Assembly: GCA_009704705.1 (NCBI GenBank)
Contig: WLDR01000058.1
Coordinates: 1 to 8,636, forward strand
Direction of reading: 5' to 3'
Length of the DNA: 8,636 nucleotides
From: Actinomycetota bacterium
GTDB lineage: Bacteria; Actinomycetota; Actinomycetes; Actinomycetales; Microbacteriaceae
Both the position numbers and the translations under genes were made by a program. The notes under the pieces are model-generated. The model was not told the origin of the DNA and made no database searches. It saw nothing but the letters and a program-made list of their open reading frames with translations. Shown in pieces: positions 1 to 6,789 of the stretch. Numbering within the stretch: the stretch's first letter is position 1; each line of letters starts with the position of its first letter.

Positions 1-19
1 GGAAGGTAAACTAAGGCTC

Positions 20-340
20 GTGACTTACGTAATTGCTCTCCCGTGTGTGGACGTCAAAGACCGCGCGTGTATCGACGAGTGCCCGGTTGACTGCATCTAG
101 GAGGGTGACCGCATGTTGTACATCCACCCGGATGAATGCGTTGACGGCGGTGCGTGCGAGCCGGTGTGTCCGGTTGAGGCGATCTATTACGAAGACGATC
201 TGCCCGAGAAGTGGGCCGACTACTACAAGGCCAACGTCGAGTTCTTCACCGAGCTCGGTTCGCCCGGTGGAGCCGCCAAGGTCGGCGTAATTGCCGGCGA
301 CCACCCGGTCGTTTCTGTCTTGCCACCTCAAGCCGACTAG
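20..340 (+). pseudogene. fdxA: 7Fe ferredoxin FdxA, disrupted by an in-frame amber codon and loss of a cluster cysteine
   Basis: Read from the GTG at 20, the frame gives an N-terminus typical of actinobacterial FdxA (VTYVIALPCVDVKDRACIDE, then CPVDCI). FdxA is a small cytoplasmic electron carrier with one [3Fe-4S] and one [4Fe-4S] cluster. Codon 27, normally Tyr in this family (CIYEGDR), is TAG at 98-100. The same frame continues unbroken to the natural stop at 338-340, 106 codons in total, the usual family length. The second motif should read CVDCGACEPVC, but codon 43 (146-148) is GGC, so it reads CVDGGACEPVC. By analogy with Azotobacter-type 7Fe ferredoxins, that Cys is a [4Fe-4S] ligand. 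Cys 9, 17, 21, 25, 40, 46 and 50 remain. The C-terminal part is well preserved, so the damage is recent or an artefact. Each lesion is one base change to G. Family identity is near certain; whether the gene is truly dead is not. dapC follows 6 nt later. Confidence 0.85.
99..105 (+). promoter_or_regulatory. Shine-Dalgarno created by the amber codon in fdxA
   Basis: AGGAGGG lies 7 nt before the ATG at 113, which is codon 32 of fdxA. The first AG belongs to the TAG codon, so the substitution that stops translation also completes a near-consensus ribosome binding site. A 75-residue C-terminal fragment (113-340) could therefore be made by reinitiation. This is inferred from sequence and spacing only. 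Confidence 0.4.
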
Positions 341-346
341 TTTCGC

Positions 347-1468
347 GTGGCGCCCGCACTGCCGTCGTTTCTCGACCTTCCCGATTATCCGTGGAATGCC
401 ATGGAACCGTATCGGGCAATCGCCTCAGCACACGCCGACGGAATCATTGACTTATCCATTGGGTCGCCCGTTGACCCCACACCGCAGATCGTGCGCGAGG
501 CGTTAGTTCAGGCGACGGATGCGCACGCGTATCCACTCACGACGGGCACGAGTGAGCTCAGCTCAAGCATCGTGTCGTGGTTTGCGCGTCGGCGCGGGGT
601 CACCGGGCTCACCACGGCTCAGGTTCTTCCCACTATTGGCTCGAAGGAATTCGTGGCATGGCTCCCGATCATGTTGGGGCTCAAGCCCGGCGACATCGTG
701 GTGCATCCGACGGCCGCGTATCCGACCTACGAAATCGGCGCGGTGATGGCCGGCGCAACGGCGCTCGCCGAAGACGACCCCGCCAAGTGGCCCGCAGCGA
801 CAAAGCTCGTGTGGCTCAACTCGCCGGGCAACCCCGATGGGTCGGTGCTCACTGCCGAGCATCTGCGTGCGTGTGTCGTGCGCGCGCGCGAACTCGGAGC
901 CGTGCTCGTGAGCGACGAGTGCTACGCCGAACTCGGGTGGGACGCCCCGTGGGGGAGCGAGCGCATCCCGAGCCTGCTCGCCGACGATGTGCGTGGGGAT
1001 TCGTTCGACAACCTGCTGTGCGCCTATTCACTGAGCAAGCAATCAAACATGGCGGGCTACCGCGCCTCGTTCATCGCGGGCAGCGCGGATCTCATCGCAC
1101 CGCTCACCAACATTCGTCGCCAGGCGGGCATGATGGTGCCCGAACCGGTGCAACGCGCGATGACAGTCGCACTCGGTGACGATGATCACGTCGCCGCTCA
1201 GCGTGAGATTTATCGTGCTCGCCGCAACGTGTTGAAGCCCGCACTCGAATCGGCCGGTTTTCGAATCGACCACAGCGAGGCCGGACTGTACTTGTGGGCG
1301 ACGGAGGGTCGCGACGCGTGGGACTCAATTGACCGTCTTGCGCACCTCGGCATCCTGGGCGGTCCGGGGCACTTCTACGGCACGCACTATCCCAACCACA
1401 TTCGTCTCTCTCTCACCGCTACCGATGAGCGGATACATTCGGCAGTCGACCGCCTTCGTCAGGCGTGA
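347..1468 (+). CDS. dapC: Succinyldiaminopimelate aminotransferase (class I/II fold, PLP-dependent)
   Basis: This 373-residue fold-type I aminotransferase most likely converts N-succinyl-2-amino-6-ketopimelate and glutamate to N-succinyl-diaminopimelate, a step of lysine and peptidoglycan precursor synthesis. Visible landmarks are the N-terminal LPDYPW, YPLTTGT near residue 62, the NSPGNPDG loop at 158-165, SDECYAELGW at 189-198, the PLP Schiff-base lysine K231 in SLSKQSN, R239 in GYR, and the substrate-carboxylate arginine R353 in HIRLSLT. The GTG at 347 is chosen because LPDYPW is the normal family N-terminus; starting at the ATG at 401 would remove it. No Shine-Dalgarno is visible. The start lies 6 nt after the fdxA stop in the same frame, so translational coupling is likely, as is usual where fdxA and dapC are neighbours in actinobacteria. 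The DapC assignment rests on that neighbourhood and on resemblance; the general aminotransferase class is firmer. Confidence 0.85.
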   Translation: MAPALPSFLDLPDYPWNAMEPYRAIASAHADGIIDLSIGSPVDPTPQIVREALVQATDAHAYPLTTGTSELSSSIVSWFARRRGVTGLTTAQVLPTIGSKEFVAWLPIMLGLKPGDIVVHPTAAYPTYEIGAVMAGATALAEDDPAKWPAATKLVWLNSPGNPDGSVLTAEHLRACVVRARELGAVLVSDECYAELGWDAPWGSERIPSLLADDVRGDSFDNLLCAYSLSKQSNMAGYRASFIAGSADLIAPLTNIRRQAGMMVPEPVQRAMTVALGDDDHVAAQREIYRARRNVLKPALESAGFRIDHSEAGLYLWATEGRDAWDSIDRLAHLGILGGPGHFYGTHYPNHIRLSLTATDERIHSAVDRLRQA

Positions 1469-1497
1469 ACGCACACCGGGGCATCCCCAATAACCTC

Positions 1498-1503
1498 TAG
1501 GCT
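1498..1503 (+). promoter_or_regulatory. Leaderless -10 box for gltA
   Basis: TAGGCT is followed by 7 nt and then the gltA ATG at 1511, so transcription would start at or next to the start codon. No convincing Shine-Dalgarno is present. TAACCT at 1491 is an alternative -10. No clear -35 hexamer is seen. Confidence 0.45.
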
Positions 1504-1510
1504 TTACATC

Positions 1511-2811
<1,301 letters not shown>

Positions 2812-2812
<1 letters not shown>

Positions 2813-2850
2813 ACTGGCAGGCCGACAGGCGTTTTGCTCGTCGGCCAGTT
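2812..2850 (+). terminator. Hairpin after gltA
   Basis: The right arm GTCGGCCAGTT (2840-2850) pairs with AACTGG plus CCGAC on the left (2812-2826), giving an 11-bp stem interrupted by a 4-nt bulge, with a loop containing TTTT. No T-tract follows. It may terminate or attenuate gltA transcription before smpB, or only protect the mRNA end. Confidence 0.45.
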
Positions 2851-2884
2851 GCTGCGGTGACGTGCTGCGTAGAGGAGGTGTGCG

Positions 2885-3361
2885 ATGCCCAAAGAAAAGG
2901 GCGAAAAAGTTGTCGCCACCAACCGCAAGGCGCGTCACGACTACACGATCATCGAGACGCTCGAGTGCGGCATCGTGCTGTGGGGCACCGAGGTCAAGTC
3001 GCTTCGCGAAGGTCGCGCATCCCTCGTAGATGGCTACGCATTCTTTGAGGGCGGGCAGGCCTACCTCGACGCCGTGCACATCCCCGAGTATCACCAGGGC
3101 ACCTGGAACAACCACTCGCCCCGTCGCAAGCGCAAGCTACTGATGCACAAACGCGAGATCGCCAAGTGGTCGGGCAAGGTCAAAGAGGGCGGGTACACAC
3201 TCGTTCCGCTTCAGCTTTATTTCAAGGATGGCCGCGCCAAAGTTGAGCTCGCGCTGGCGAAGGGCAAGAAGGAATACGACAAGCGTCACGCGCTGCGTGA
3301 ACGACAAGACACTCGTGAGGCTGCGCGCGCGATGGCGGGGCGCAACCGCCTCGGTGATTGA
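2885..3361 (+). CDS. smpB: SsrA-binding protein SmpB
   Basis: This 158-residue small basic protein binds the tRNA-like domain of tmRNA and brings it to stalled ribosomes. The OB-fold core is recognisable: NRKARHDYTIIETLECGIVL (residues 13-32), GTEVKSLREGRASL (34-47), the loop with HIPEYHQGTWNNHSP (65-79), then RKRKLLMHKREI and LVPLQLYFKDGRAKVELALAKGKK. The C-terminal tail KEYDKRHALRERQDTREAARA (129 onward) is the usual basic helix that sits in the empty mRNA channel. The strong Shine-Dalgarno AGAGGAGGTG (2871-2880) fixes the ATG at 2885. Its RNA partner ssrA begins about 680 nt downstream on the same strand. In many actinobacteria ftsX lies upstream of smpB; here it is gltA. Confidence 0.97.
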   Translation: MPKEKGEKVVATNRKARHDYTIIETLECGIVLWGTEVKSLREGRASLVDGYAFFEGGQAYLDAVHIPEYHQGTWNNHSPRRKRKLLMHKREIAKWSGKVKEGGYTLVPLQLYFKDGRAKVELALAKGKKEYDKRHALRERQDTREAARAMAGRNRLGD

Positions 3362-3367
3362 GTTGGC

Positions 3368-3865
3368 TTAGCCCTTGAGGTCGGCTTCGATGGCGCTAAC
3401 AATCGCGGCGTCATCGGGCTTCATCGTCGGGCGGAACCGCTGCACGCTGCCGTCGCGCTTGACGAGGAACTTCTCGAAGTTCCACTTCACAGGGCCAGCA
3501 ACACCGCTAGTGTCCTTGATCTTGACGAGTTCTTTATAGAGCGGGTGGCGACCCAGGCCGTTGACCTTGACCTTGTCCATCATCGGGAACGTCACGCCCC
3601 AGGTCATGGAGCAGTAGTCGCCGATTTCTTCGTTCGACCCGGGCTCCTGAAACATGAACTGGTTGCACGGGAACCCGACCACGGTGAATCCGCGCGACTC
3701 GTACTTCTTCTGCAGTTCCTCGAGCTGTTCATACTGCGGCGTCAGCCCGCACTTGGAGGCAACGTTCACGACGAGCACGGTCTTGCCGGCGAATTCGGCG
3801 AAGGTCGTGGAGCGTCCATCCAGCGTGGTGATTTTCTGGGCTTCAAGTGCGGTGCGAGTCGTCAT
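3368..3865 (-). CDS. Glutathione peroxidase family protein (cysteine type, probable thioredoxin-dependent peroxidase)
   Basis: This 165-residue cytoplasmic thioredoxin-fold peroxidase should reduce H2O2 or organic hydroperoxides. The GPx catalytic tetrad is complete: Cys39 in ASKCGLTPQY, Gln73 in QEPGSN, and Trp128-Asn129 in KWNFEKFLV. FPCNQF (65-70) is the signature loop. Cys85 in DYCSMTWGVTFP occupies the resolving-cysteine position known from plant and insect thioredoxin-dependent GPx enzymes. Actinobacteria commonly lack glutathione, so thioredoxin or a mycothiol-linked donor is the more likely reductant (inference). The gene converges on smpB with only 6 nt between stops and starts from an ATG 6 nt after a TACGCT box, so it is likely leaderless and monocistronic. 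No thioredoxin or OxyR-type regulator is nearby. Confidence 0.94.
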   Translation of the reverse strand: MTTRTALEAQKITTLDGRSTTFAEFAGKTVLVVNVASKCGLTPQYEQLEELQKKYESRGFTVVGFPCNQFMFQEPGSNEEIGDYCSMTWGVTFPMMDKVKVNGLGRHPLYKELVKIKDTSGVAGPVKWNFEKFLVKRDGSVQRFRPTMKPDDAAIVSAIEADLKG

Positions 3866-3871
3866 ATGTCA

Positions 3872-3877
3872 AGCGTA
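3872..3877 (-). promoter_or_regulatory. Leaderless -10 box for the peroxidase gene
   Basis: On the - strand TACGCT is followed by TGACAT and then ATG (3865-3863), the 6-nt spacing expected for a transcript starting on the start codon. There is no Shine-Dalgarno. No good -35 hexamer was found. Confidence 0.45.
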
Positions 3878-4045
3878 TGTCTAATCCCGACGGAAGGGGA
3901 GTGCGCGCGGGAATACGCGATGTCTGCTCGCGGTTGTAAACTTCACACAGCACCACAAACGGTGCACGATTACCGGCCCCTCAGTTGATTCGGTCTGGTG
4001 ATTCACAAGTCAATAGCGTGTGATGGTTCGCTTCGCCACCTTCAT

Positions 4046-4415
4046 GGGGATGATCGGTTTCGACATTGCCTGAGAGCGGGAGAGAAGCGGGCCGAGGATG
4101 CAGAGCTATCTCGTTAACGCTCTCTGCAAAATATAGGTGCCAAAGCTAAGCGCACCGACTTCGCCCTCGCTGCCTAAGCGAGCCTGAAGTCCGTCAGACC
4201 GGGCTAGATCCCGACTCGTGTTCTGGCGTTATCTAGGGAACTAGCTGCGTTGTTGCGCCGAAGGGCAACGCGGGACTTTCACTGCGGCTGGGCTCGTCGA
4301 CTTAGGTGTCTGGTGACAAAAGTTGGAGCCGAGTAGAACGTTTCCACCGACTACGCCCGTAGAAGACTCACAATCACAGCAGTGGACGGGGGTTCAATTC
4401 CCCCCATCTCCACCA
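4046..4415 (+). ncRNA. ssrA: Transfer-messenger RNA (tmRNA)
   Basis: The RNA starts GGGGATGATCGGTTTCGAC, the typical 5' acceptor and D-analogue region, and ends GGGGGTTCAATTCCCCCC, then CATCTCCACCA. The 5' GGGGATG pairs with CATCTCC (one G.U pair), followed by discriminator A and an encoded CCA. This gives a one-piece tmRNA of 370 nt. A stem between GCAGAG (about 4110) and CTCTGC precedes the tag reading frame, as expected for pseudoknot 1. With SmpB it rescues ribosomes stalled on broken mRNAs and tags the nascent chain for proteolysis. The 3866-4045 upstream stretch holds the promoter: TAAACT at 3937 and TTGATT near 3984 are candidates, but none is convincing. The 5' end would be matured by RNase P. 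Confidence 0.95.
4139..4177 (+). other. tmRNA proteolysis-tag reading frame
   Basis: Reading back from TAA at 4175 in the frame ending FALAA, the GCC at 4139 is the best resume codon. It is preceded by TAGGT, close to the E. coli TAGTC context. The predicted tag is AKAKRTDFALAA, 12 residues including the resume alanine. The C-terminal LAA is the ClpXP-type degradation signal. The frame opens a few codons upstream (CAA AAT ATA GGT), so the exact resume codon is inferred from context. Confidence 0.75.
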
Positions 4416-4453
4416 CGTGCGTCGGCCATCACACGTTATTGACGTCGCAAAGT

Positions 4454-4489
4454 CGAAGGGCTCCGAGGTATATGCCTCGGAGCCCTTCG
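4454..4489 (+). terminator. Strong hairpin between ssrA and the convergent LPNTG gene, probably bidirectional
   Basis: CGAAGGGCTCCGAGG (4454-4468) and CCTCGGAGCCCTTCG (4475-4489) form a perfect 15-bp stem with a 6-nt loop, TATATG. On the + strand it is followed by TTGCGTTACTT, and on the - strand by ACTTTG. It lies 38 nt after the tmRNA 3' end and 9 nt after the stop of the convergent gene ending at 4499, so it can end both transcripts. Confidence 0.8.
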
Positions 4490-4498
4490 TTGCGTTAC

Positions 4499-5131
4499 TT
4501 ATCGGCGATTGTTTCGATCGCGACGGGCGCCGTTCTCCATGCGGCCAAGAATGGCGTCGAGGCGCTTCATGCGCGCGGCGACCTTCTGGTTCGCTGAGGC
4601 GAAGGTCATCAGGTTGCCAGCGCGAATGATGAAGAAACCTGCGAGGGCAAACGCGAGAGCTGAGCCAAGCGTGATTCCAGCGAGGGGAAGATCAATTCCC
4701 GTGTTCGGCAGTGCTTCTGCCTCAGGTTCCGGGGCGGGTGCTGCACACTCCGCCAAGACCTCCAAACTCGTCGTCGACAGAACGGTGCCCTGTGTGGGAT
4801 CCGAGAGGTTTCCTCCCGTGATGACCTCAATTGTGTAGGTTTTTCCACTTAGCCAAGACCAGGCACTCCAGTTGTTGGTGCCAGAGGTCAAGCTACTCGC
4901 AAGAGCCTTTTGCCCTCCGGTGAATTGCAATCGGAAGTATTCCGGGTCTGTCAGGACGACAGCTGTGCCATCCGCGATTCCGTTGATAGTCAATGTGACG
5001 CTTTCACCGGGACAAATTGTCGATACAGAAAACGCTGCAGACGAATCAGCGAATGCTGCCGTAGGTGTGAGTGCGCCAATCATCGCGCAGGTGAGCGCTG
5101 CGCCTGCAGCGAGGCTGGTCTTGAGTTTCAT
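4499..5131 (-). CDS. Secreted LPNTG cell-wall-anchor protein, copy 1 (long C-terminal tail)
   Basis: This 210-residue protein has a Sec signal peptide (MKLKTSLAAG... AAFA, cleavage after A28), a compact domain at about 29-129 bounded by Cys40 (ICPGESVTL) and Cys129 (ECAAP), a short Pro/Ala/Glu linker, LPNTG at 141-145, a hydrophobic helix (about 148-169) and an unusually long basic tail of about 40 residues ending RRDRNNRR. The two cysteines probably form a disulfide in a beta-rich domain. A class-E/A-type sortase would be expected to attach it to peptidoglycan; none is in the window. The start at 5131 is chosen because GAAAGG lies just upstream and the signal peptide begins there; the frame is open further upstream only through a hairpin. 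Its paralogue lies 86 nt upstream and is about 75% identical over residues 1-145. The ligand or role is unknown. Confidence 0.85.
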   Translation of the reverse strand: MKLKTSLAAGAALTCAMIGALTPTAAFADSSAAFSVSTICPGESVTLTINGIADGTAVVLTDPEYFRLQFTGGQKALASSLTSGTNNWSAWSWLSGKTYTIEVITGGNLSDPTQGTVLSTTSLEVLAECAAPAPEPEAEALPNTGIDLPLAGITLGSALAFALAGFFIIRAGNLMTFASANQKVAARMKRLDAILGRMENGARRDRNNRR

Positions 5132-5152
5132 TCGGTGTGAACCTTTCGCGTC
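5082..5152 (-). repeat. 71-bp exact direct repeat, copy A (leader and signal-peptide start of copy 1)
   Basis: This stretch is identical base for base to 5708-5778, offset 626 bp. It covers the Shine-Dalgarno leader (GACGCGAAAGG), the ATG and 17 codons. Identity stops at GACGCG upstream of the gene. A second exact 29-bp match at the same offset covers the LPNTG region (4698-4726 and 5324-5352). Confidence 0.9.
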
Positions 5153-5166
5153 ATTTTGTGAAGGTT

Positions 5167-5201
5167 GCGGATGCCCTCGCAGAGTCTGCGGGGGCATCCG
5201 C
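5167..5201 (-). terminator. Intercistronic hairpin between the two LPNTG genes
   Basis: GCGGATGCCCTCGCA (5167-5181) and TGCGGGGGCATCCGC (5187-5201) form a 15-bp stem with one G.U pair and a 5-nt loop. On the - strand it follows the stop of copy 2 and precedes the leader of copy 1. No T-run follows, so partial termination or mRNA protection is as likely as full termination. Confidence 0.6.
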
Positions 5202-5217
5202 GTTCGTGGTTTTGCGC

Positions 5218-5757
5218 TTAGCGAGTGGCTTTCGAGCTACGTGCGCGACGTGCGAGCACGACGCCGCCGAAAGCCAGCGCTGCTCCGCCGAAAGCAATCG
5301 CGGCACTCTGTTGGAGCGAGGCACCCGTGTTCGGCAGTGCTTCTGCCTCAGGGCCTGGGGCGGGAGCCGCACACTGAGTCAAGACTTCCAAACTCGTCGT
5401 CGTGAGAACGGTGCCCAGTGTGGCATCCGCGAAGGTTCCTCCCGTGATGACCTCAATTGTGTAGGAGCCGCCCTGATACACAGACCAGTAAGTCCAGGTG
5501 CTGGTGCCCGTGGTGAGACCCGCCGAAAGACTTTTTTGCCCTCCGGTGTATTGCACACGGAAGTATTCCGGGTTTGTCAAAAAGACAGTGCTGCCATCAG
5601 AGATACCATTGGCGGTCAAGGTGACGCTTTCACCGGGACAAATAGTTGCTTGAGAAAACGATGCCGACGAATCAGCAAACGCCGCAGACGGAGTGAGTGC
5701 GCCGATGATCGCGCAGGTGAGCGCTGCGCCTGCAGCGAGGCTGGTCTTGAGTTTCAT
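5218..5757 (-). CDS. Secreted LPNTG cell-wall-anchor protein, copy 2
   Basis: This 179-residue paralogue of the neighbouring gene has the same signal peptide (cleavage after AAFA, residue 28), domain with Cys40 and Cys129, linker (APAPGPEAEA) and LPNTG at 141-145. The two align without a gap from residue 1 to 145; by hand I count 109 identical positions. Beyond LPNTG the sequences are unrelated. This copy ends in a normal sorting signal: a small-residue hydrophobic helix (about 152-169) and a short basic tail, RRARSSKATR. Aromatic residues such as W88, W91 and Y99 are shared, which suggests a conserved fold. The start at 5757 is set by the signal peptide and GAAAGG upstream. It is the promoter-proximal gene of the pair, with TACTAT about 70 nt upstream. 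A surface or adhesive role is possible, but nothing in the sequence specifies one. Confidence 0.87.
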   Translation of the reverse strand: MKLKTSLAAGAALTCAIIGALTPSAAFADSSASFSQATICPGESVTLTANGISDGSTVFLTNPEYFRVQYTGGQKSLSAGLTTGTSTWTYWSVYQGGSYTIEVITGGTFADATLGTVLTTTSLEVLTQCAAPAPGPEAEALPNTGASLQQSAAIAFGGAALAFGGVVLARRARSSKATR

Positions 5758-5778
5758 TCGGTGTGAACCTTTCGCGTC
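5708..5778 (-). repeat. 71-bp exact direct repeat, copy B (leader and signal-peptide start of copy 2)
   Basis: Identical to 5082-5152. It is a substrate for homologous recombination, which could delete or fuse the two genes. Confidence 0.9.
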
Positions 5779-5825
5779 GGGTTGCCTCGGTTGCCGGGAT
5801 TCGGAGAAGTCCGAGGCGTTGAACA

Positions 5826-5831
5826 ATAGTA
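5826..5831 (-). promoter_or_regulatory. Candidate -10 box for the LPNTG gene pair
   Basis: On the - strand TACTAT occurs in GGTTACTATTG, about 69 nt before the copy 2 start. The resulting leader contains GAAAGG and a possible hairpin, CCTCGG...CCGAGG. No good -35 was found, so confidence is low. Confidence 0.3.
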
Positions 5832-5881
5832 ACCACTGTTGACTTCAGTGATGACGAAAAGTTGCTGGCGTTTTGCAGCCC

Positions 5882-5906
5882 AGCCCGTCGTTCTGCGTCA
5901 CGGGCT
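5882..5906. repeat. Inverted repeat in the divergent promoter region
   Basis: AGCCCGT (5882-5888) and ACGGGCT (5900-5906) form perfect 7-bp arms around an 11-nt spacer. It lies between the - strand LPNTG pair and the + strand dioxygenase-like gene, so an operator or the remnant of a terminator are both possible. Confidence 0.35.
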
Positions 5907-5923
5907 CTCGACCCCACGGAGAG

Positions 5924-5929
5924 TAGGAT
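5924..5929 (+). promoter_or_regulatory. Candidate -10 box for the dioxygenase-like gene
   Basis: TAGGAT fits the TANNNT pattern and would give a leader of about 50 nt carrying the GAAAGG Shine-Dalgarno (5971-5976), 8 nt before the ATG at 5985. No convincing -35 is present. Confidence 0.3.
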
Positions 5930-5984
5930 TTATCCCAATCGGACCTGTAAAAACTTCGCTTGTCCGTGACGAAAGGTAAATCCA

Positions 5985-6761
5985 ATGGGCTACATCCGCT
6001 CGAAGGCCATGGAAGAAACGGGTTACATCGTTCTTGACTCGTATGACCAGGCCAAAGACCCGCAGGAATGGCTCGACATCGAGTATGTCGACTGGAAATC
6101 CTCGGGAGTTACCCGTTTCGCCCCGATCACCAGCGCGTTTGGTGAGATGGAATGCAACGGCTTCTGGAACCACACCCCTCCGCGCACCGACAAAGACGGC
6201 GTCTGGGTTCAGGCCAACCTCGACAAGGCCCCGATTCTTGCGAAGCGCGCGCAGGAGCCCGGTGCCAACATCGGTCGCTGCCGAGTCATCGAGTTGCAGC
6301 CAAACGAGTATTCTGACTCGCTCTACAACCTGCACCAGGACGACAACAACCGACTCAACCCTGACGGCACGGGCTGGATTGTTCGTTCATTCTTCAACCT
6401 CACAGACGACAAAGACTCCATCATGATCTTGCGCGAGGACCGCTTTGACCCGTCGACCGAGATTCGTATTCCTCTGCCAGCAGGTACGCAGCTCATCCTC
6501 GACACGCAGCGTTTTTGGCACGCGGTGTGGCACAACGGCGACAAGCCTCGTTACTGCCTCATCACGTCGTGGGAATCGGGCCCCGAGCTCGACGCCTACA
6601 TCGCTAAGCACAACGGCAAGTCACATTACGACGTCAAGCCCCTTGACCCGGCATTCGCCGCCGAGTCGGAGGCGAAGTTCCTCGCTCGTGTCGAAGCTCG
6701 TCGTGCAGCGCTGGCCGCAAAGGGCATCGTAGAAGAAGGAGTGAAGGACCCAGAAGCCTAA
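5985..6761 (+). CDS. Predicted Fe(II)/2-oxoglutarate dioxygenase-like protein, substrate unknown
   Basis: This 258-residue soluble protein has no signal peptide. I do not recognise a named family, but the layout fits the jelly-roll Fe(II)/2OG oxygenases. His117-x-Asp119 lies in NLHQDDNNR, a distal His179 in QRFWHAVWHN, and Arg189 in KPRYCLITSW is exactly 10 residues after that His, the usual place for the 2OG-binding Arg. The intervening strands (GWIVRSFFNLTDD, IRIPLPAGTQLILDTQ) look like core beta strands. The N-terminal 110 residues, rich in Trp and aromatics, and the C-terminal charged helix (about 220-250) are not explained. The start is set by GAAAGG 8 nt upstream of the ATG at 5985. The gene stands alone, flanked by hairpins and promoters. 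Enzyme class is an inference from motif spacing only; a non-catalytic cupin is the alternative. Confidence 0.6.
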   Translation: MGYIRSKAMEETGYIVLDSYDQAKDPQEWLDIEYVDWKSSGVTRFAPITSAFGEMECNGFWNHTPPRTDKDGVWVQANLDKAPILAKRAQEPGANIGRCRVIELQPNEYSDSLYNLHQDDNNRLNPDGTGWIVRSFFNLTDDKDSIMILREDRFDPSTEIRIPLPAGTQLILDTQRFWHAVWHNGDKPRYCLITSWESGPELDAYIAKHNGKSHYDVKPLDPAFAAESEAKFLARVEARRAALAAKGIVEEGVKDPEA

Positions 6762-6789
6762 AGCTTCGGTTCAACACAACACACGTTGT

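Noticed and set aside
98..100. TAG recoded as an amino acid, giving a readthrough ferredoxin
   Set aside because: TAG serves as the real stop of fdxA itself (338-340), hisN and the 8191 gene, and no suppressor tRNA or recoding element is visible. It also would not explain the Cys43Gly change.
4391..4453. Phage or island attachment site at the 3' end of ssrA
   Set aside because: ssrA 3' ends are common integration targets, but no integrase, repeated ssrA fragment or foreign-looking gene follows here; the next element is a terminator.
5083..5089. Lipoprotein lipobox in the LPNTG signal peptides (ALTC at residues 12-15)
   Set aside because: The -3 and -1 residues do not fit a lipobox. An ordinary signal peptidase site (AFA before DSS) follows, and the LPNTG anchor explains surface retention.
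5137..5766. Open + strand frame of about 200 codons opposite the LPNTG genes
   Set aside because: It is antisense to the two paralogues. Similar antisense peptides at both copies merely reflect the duplication.
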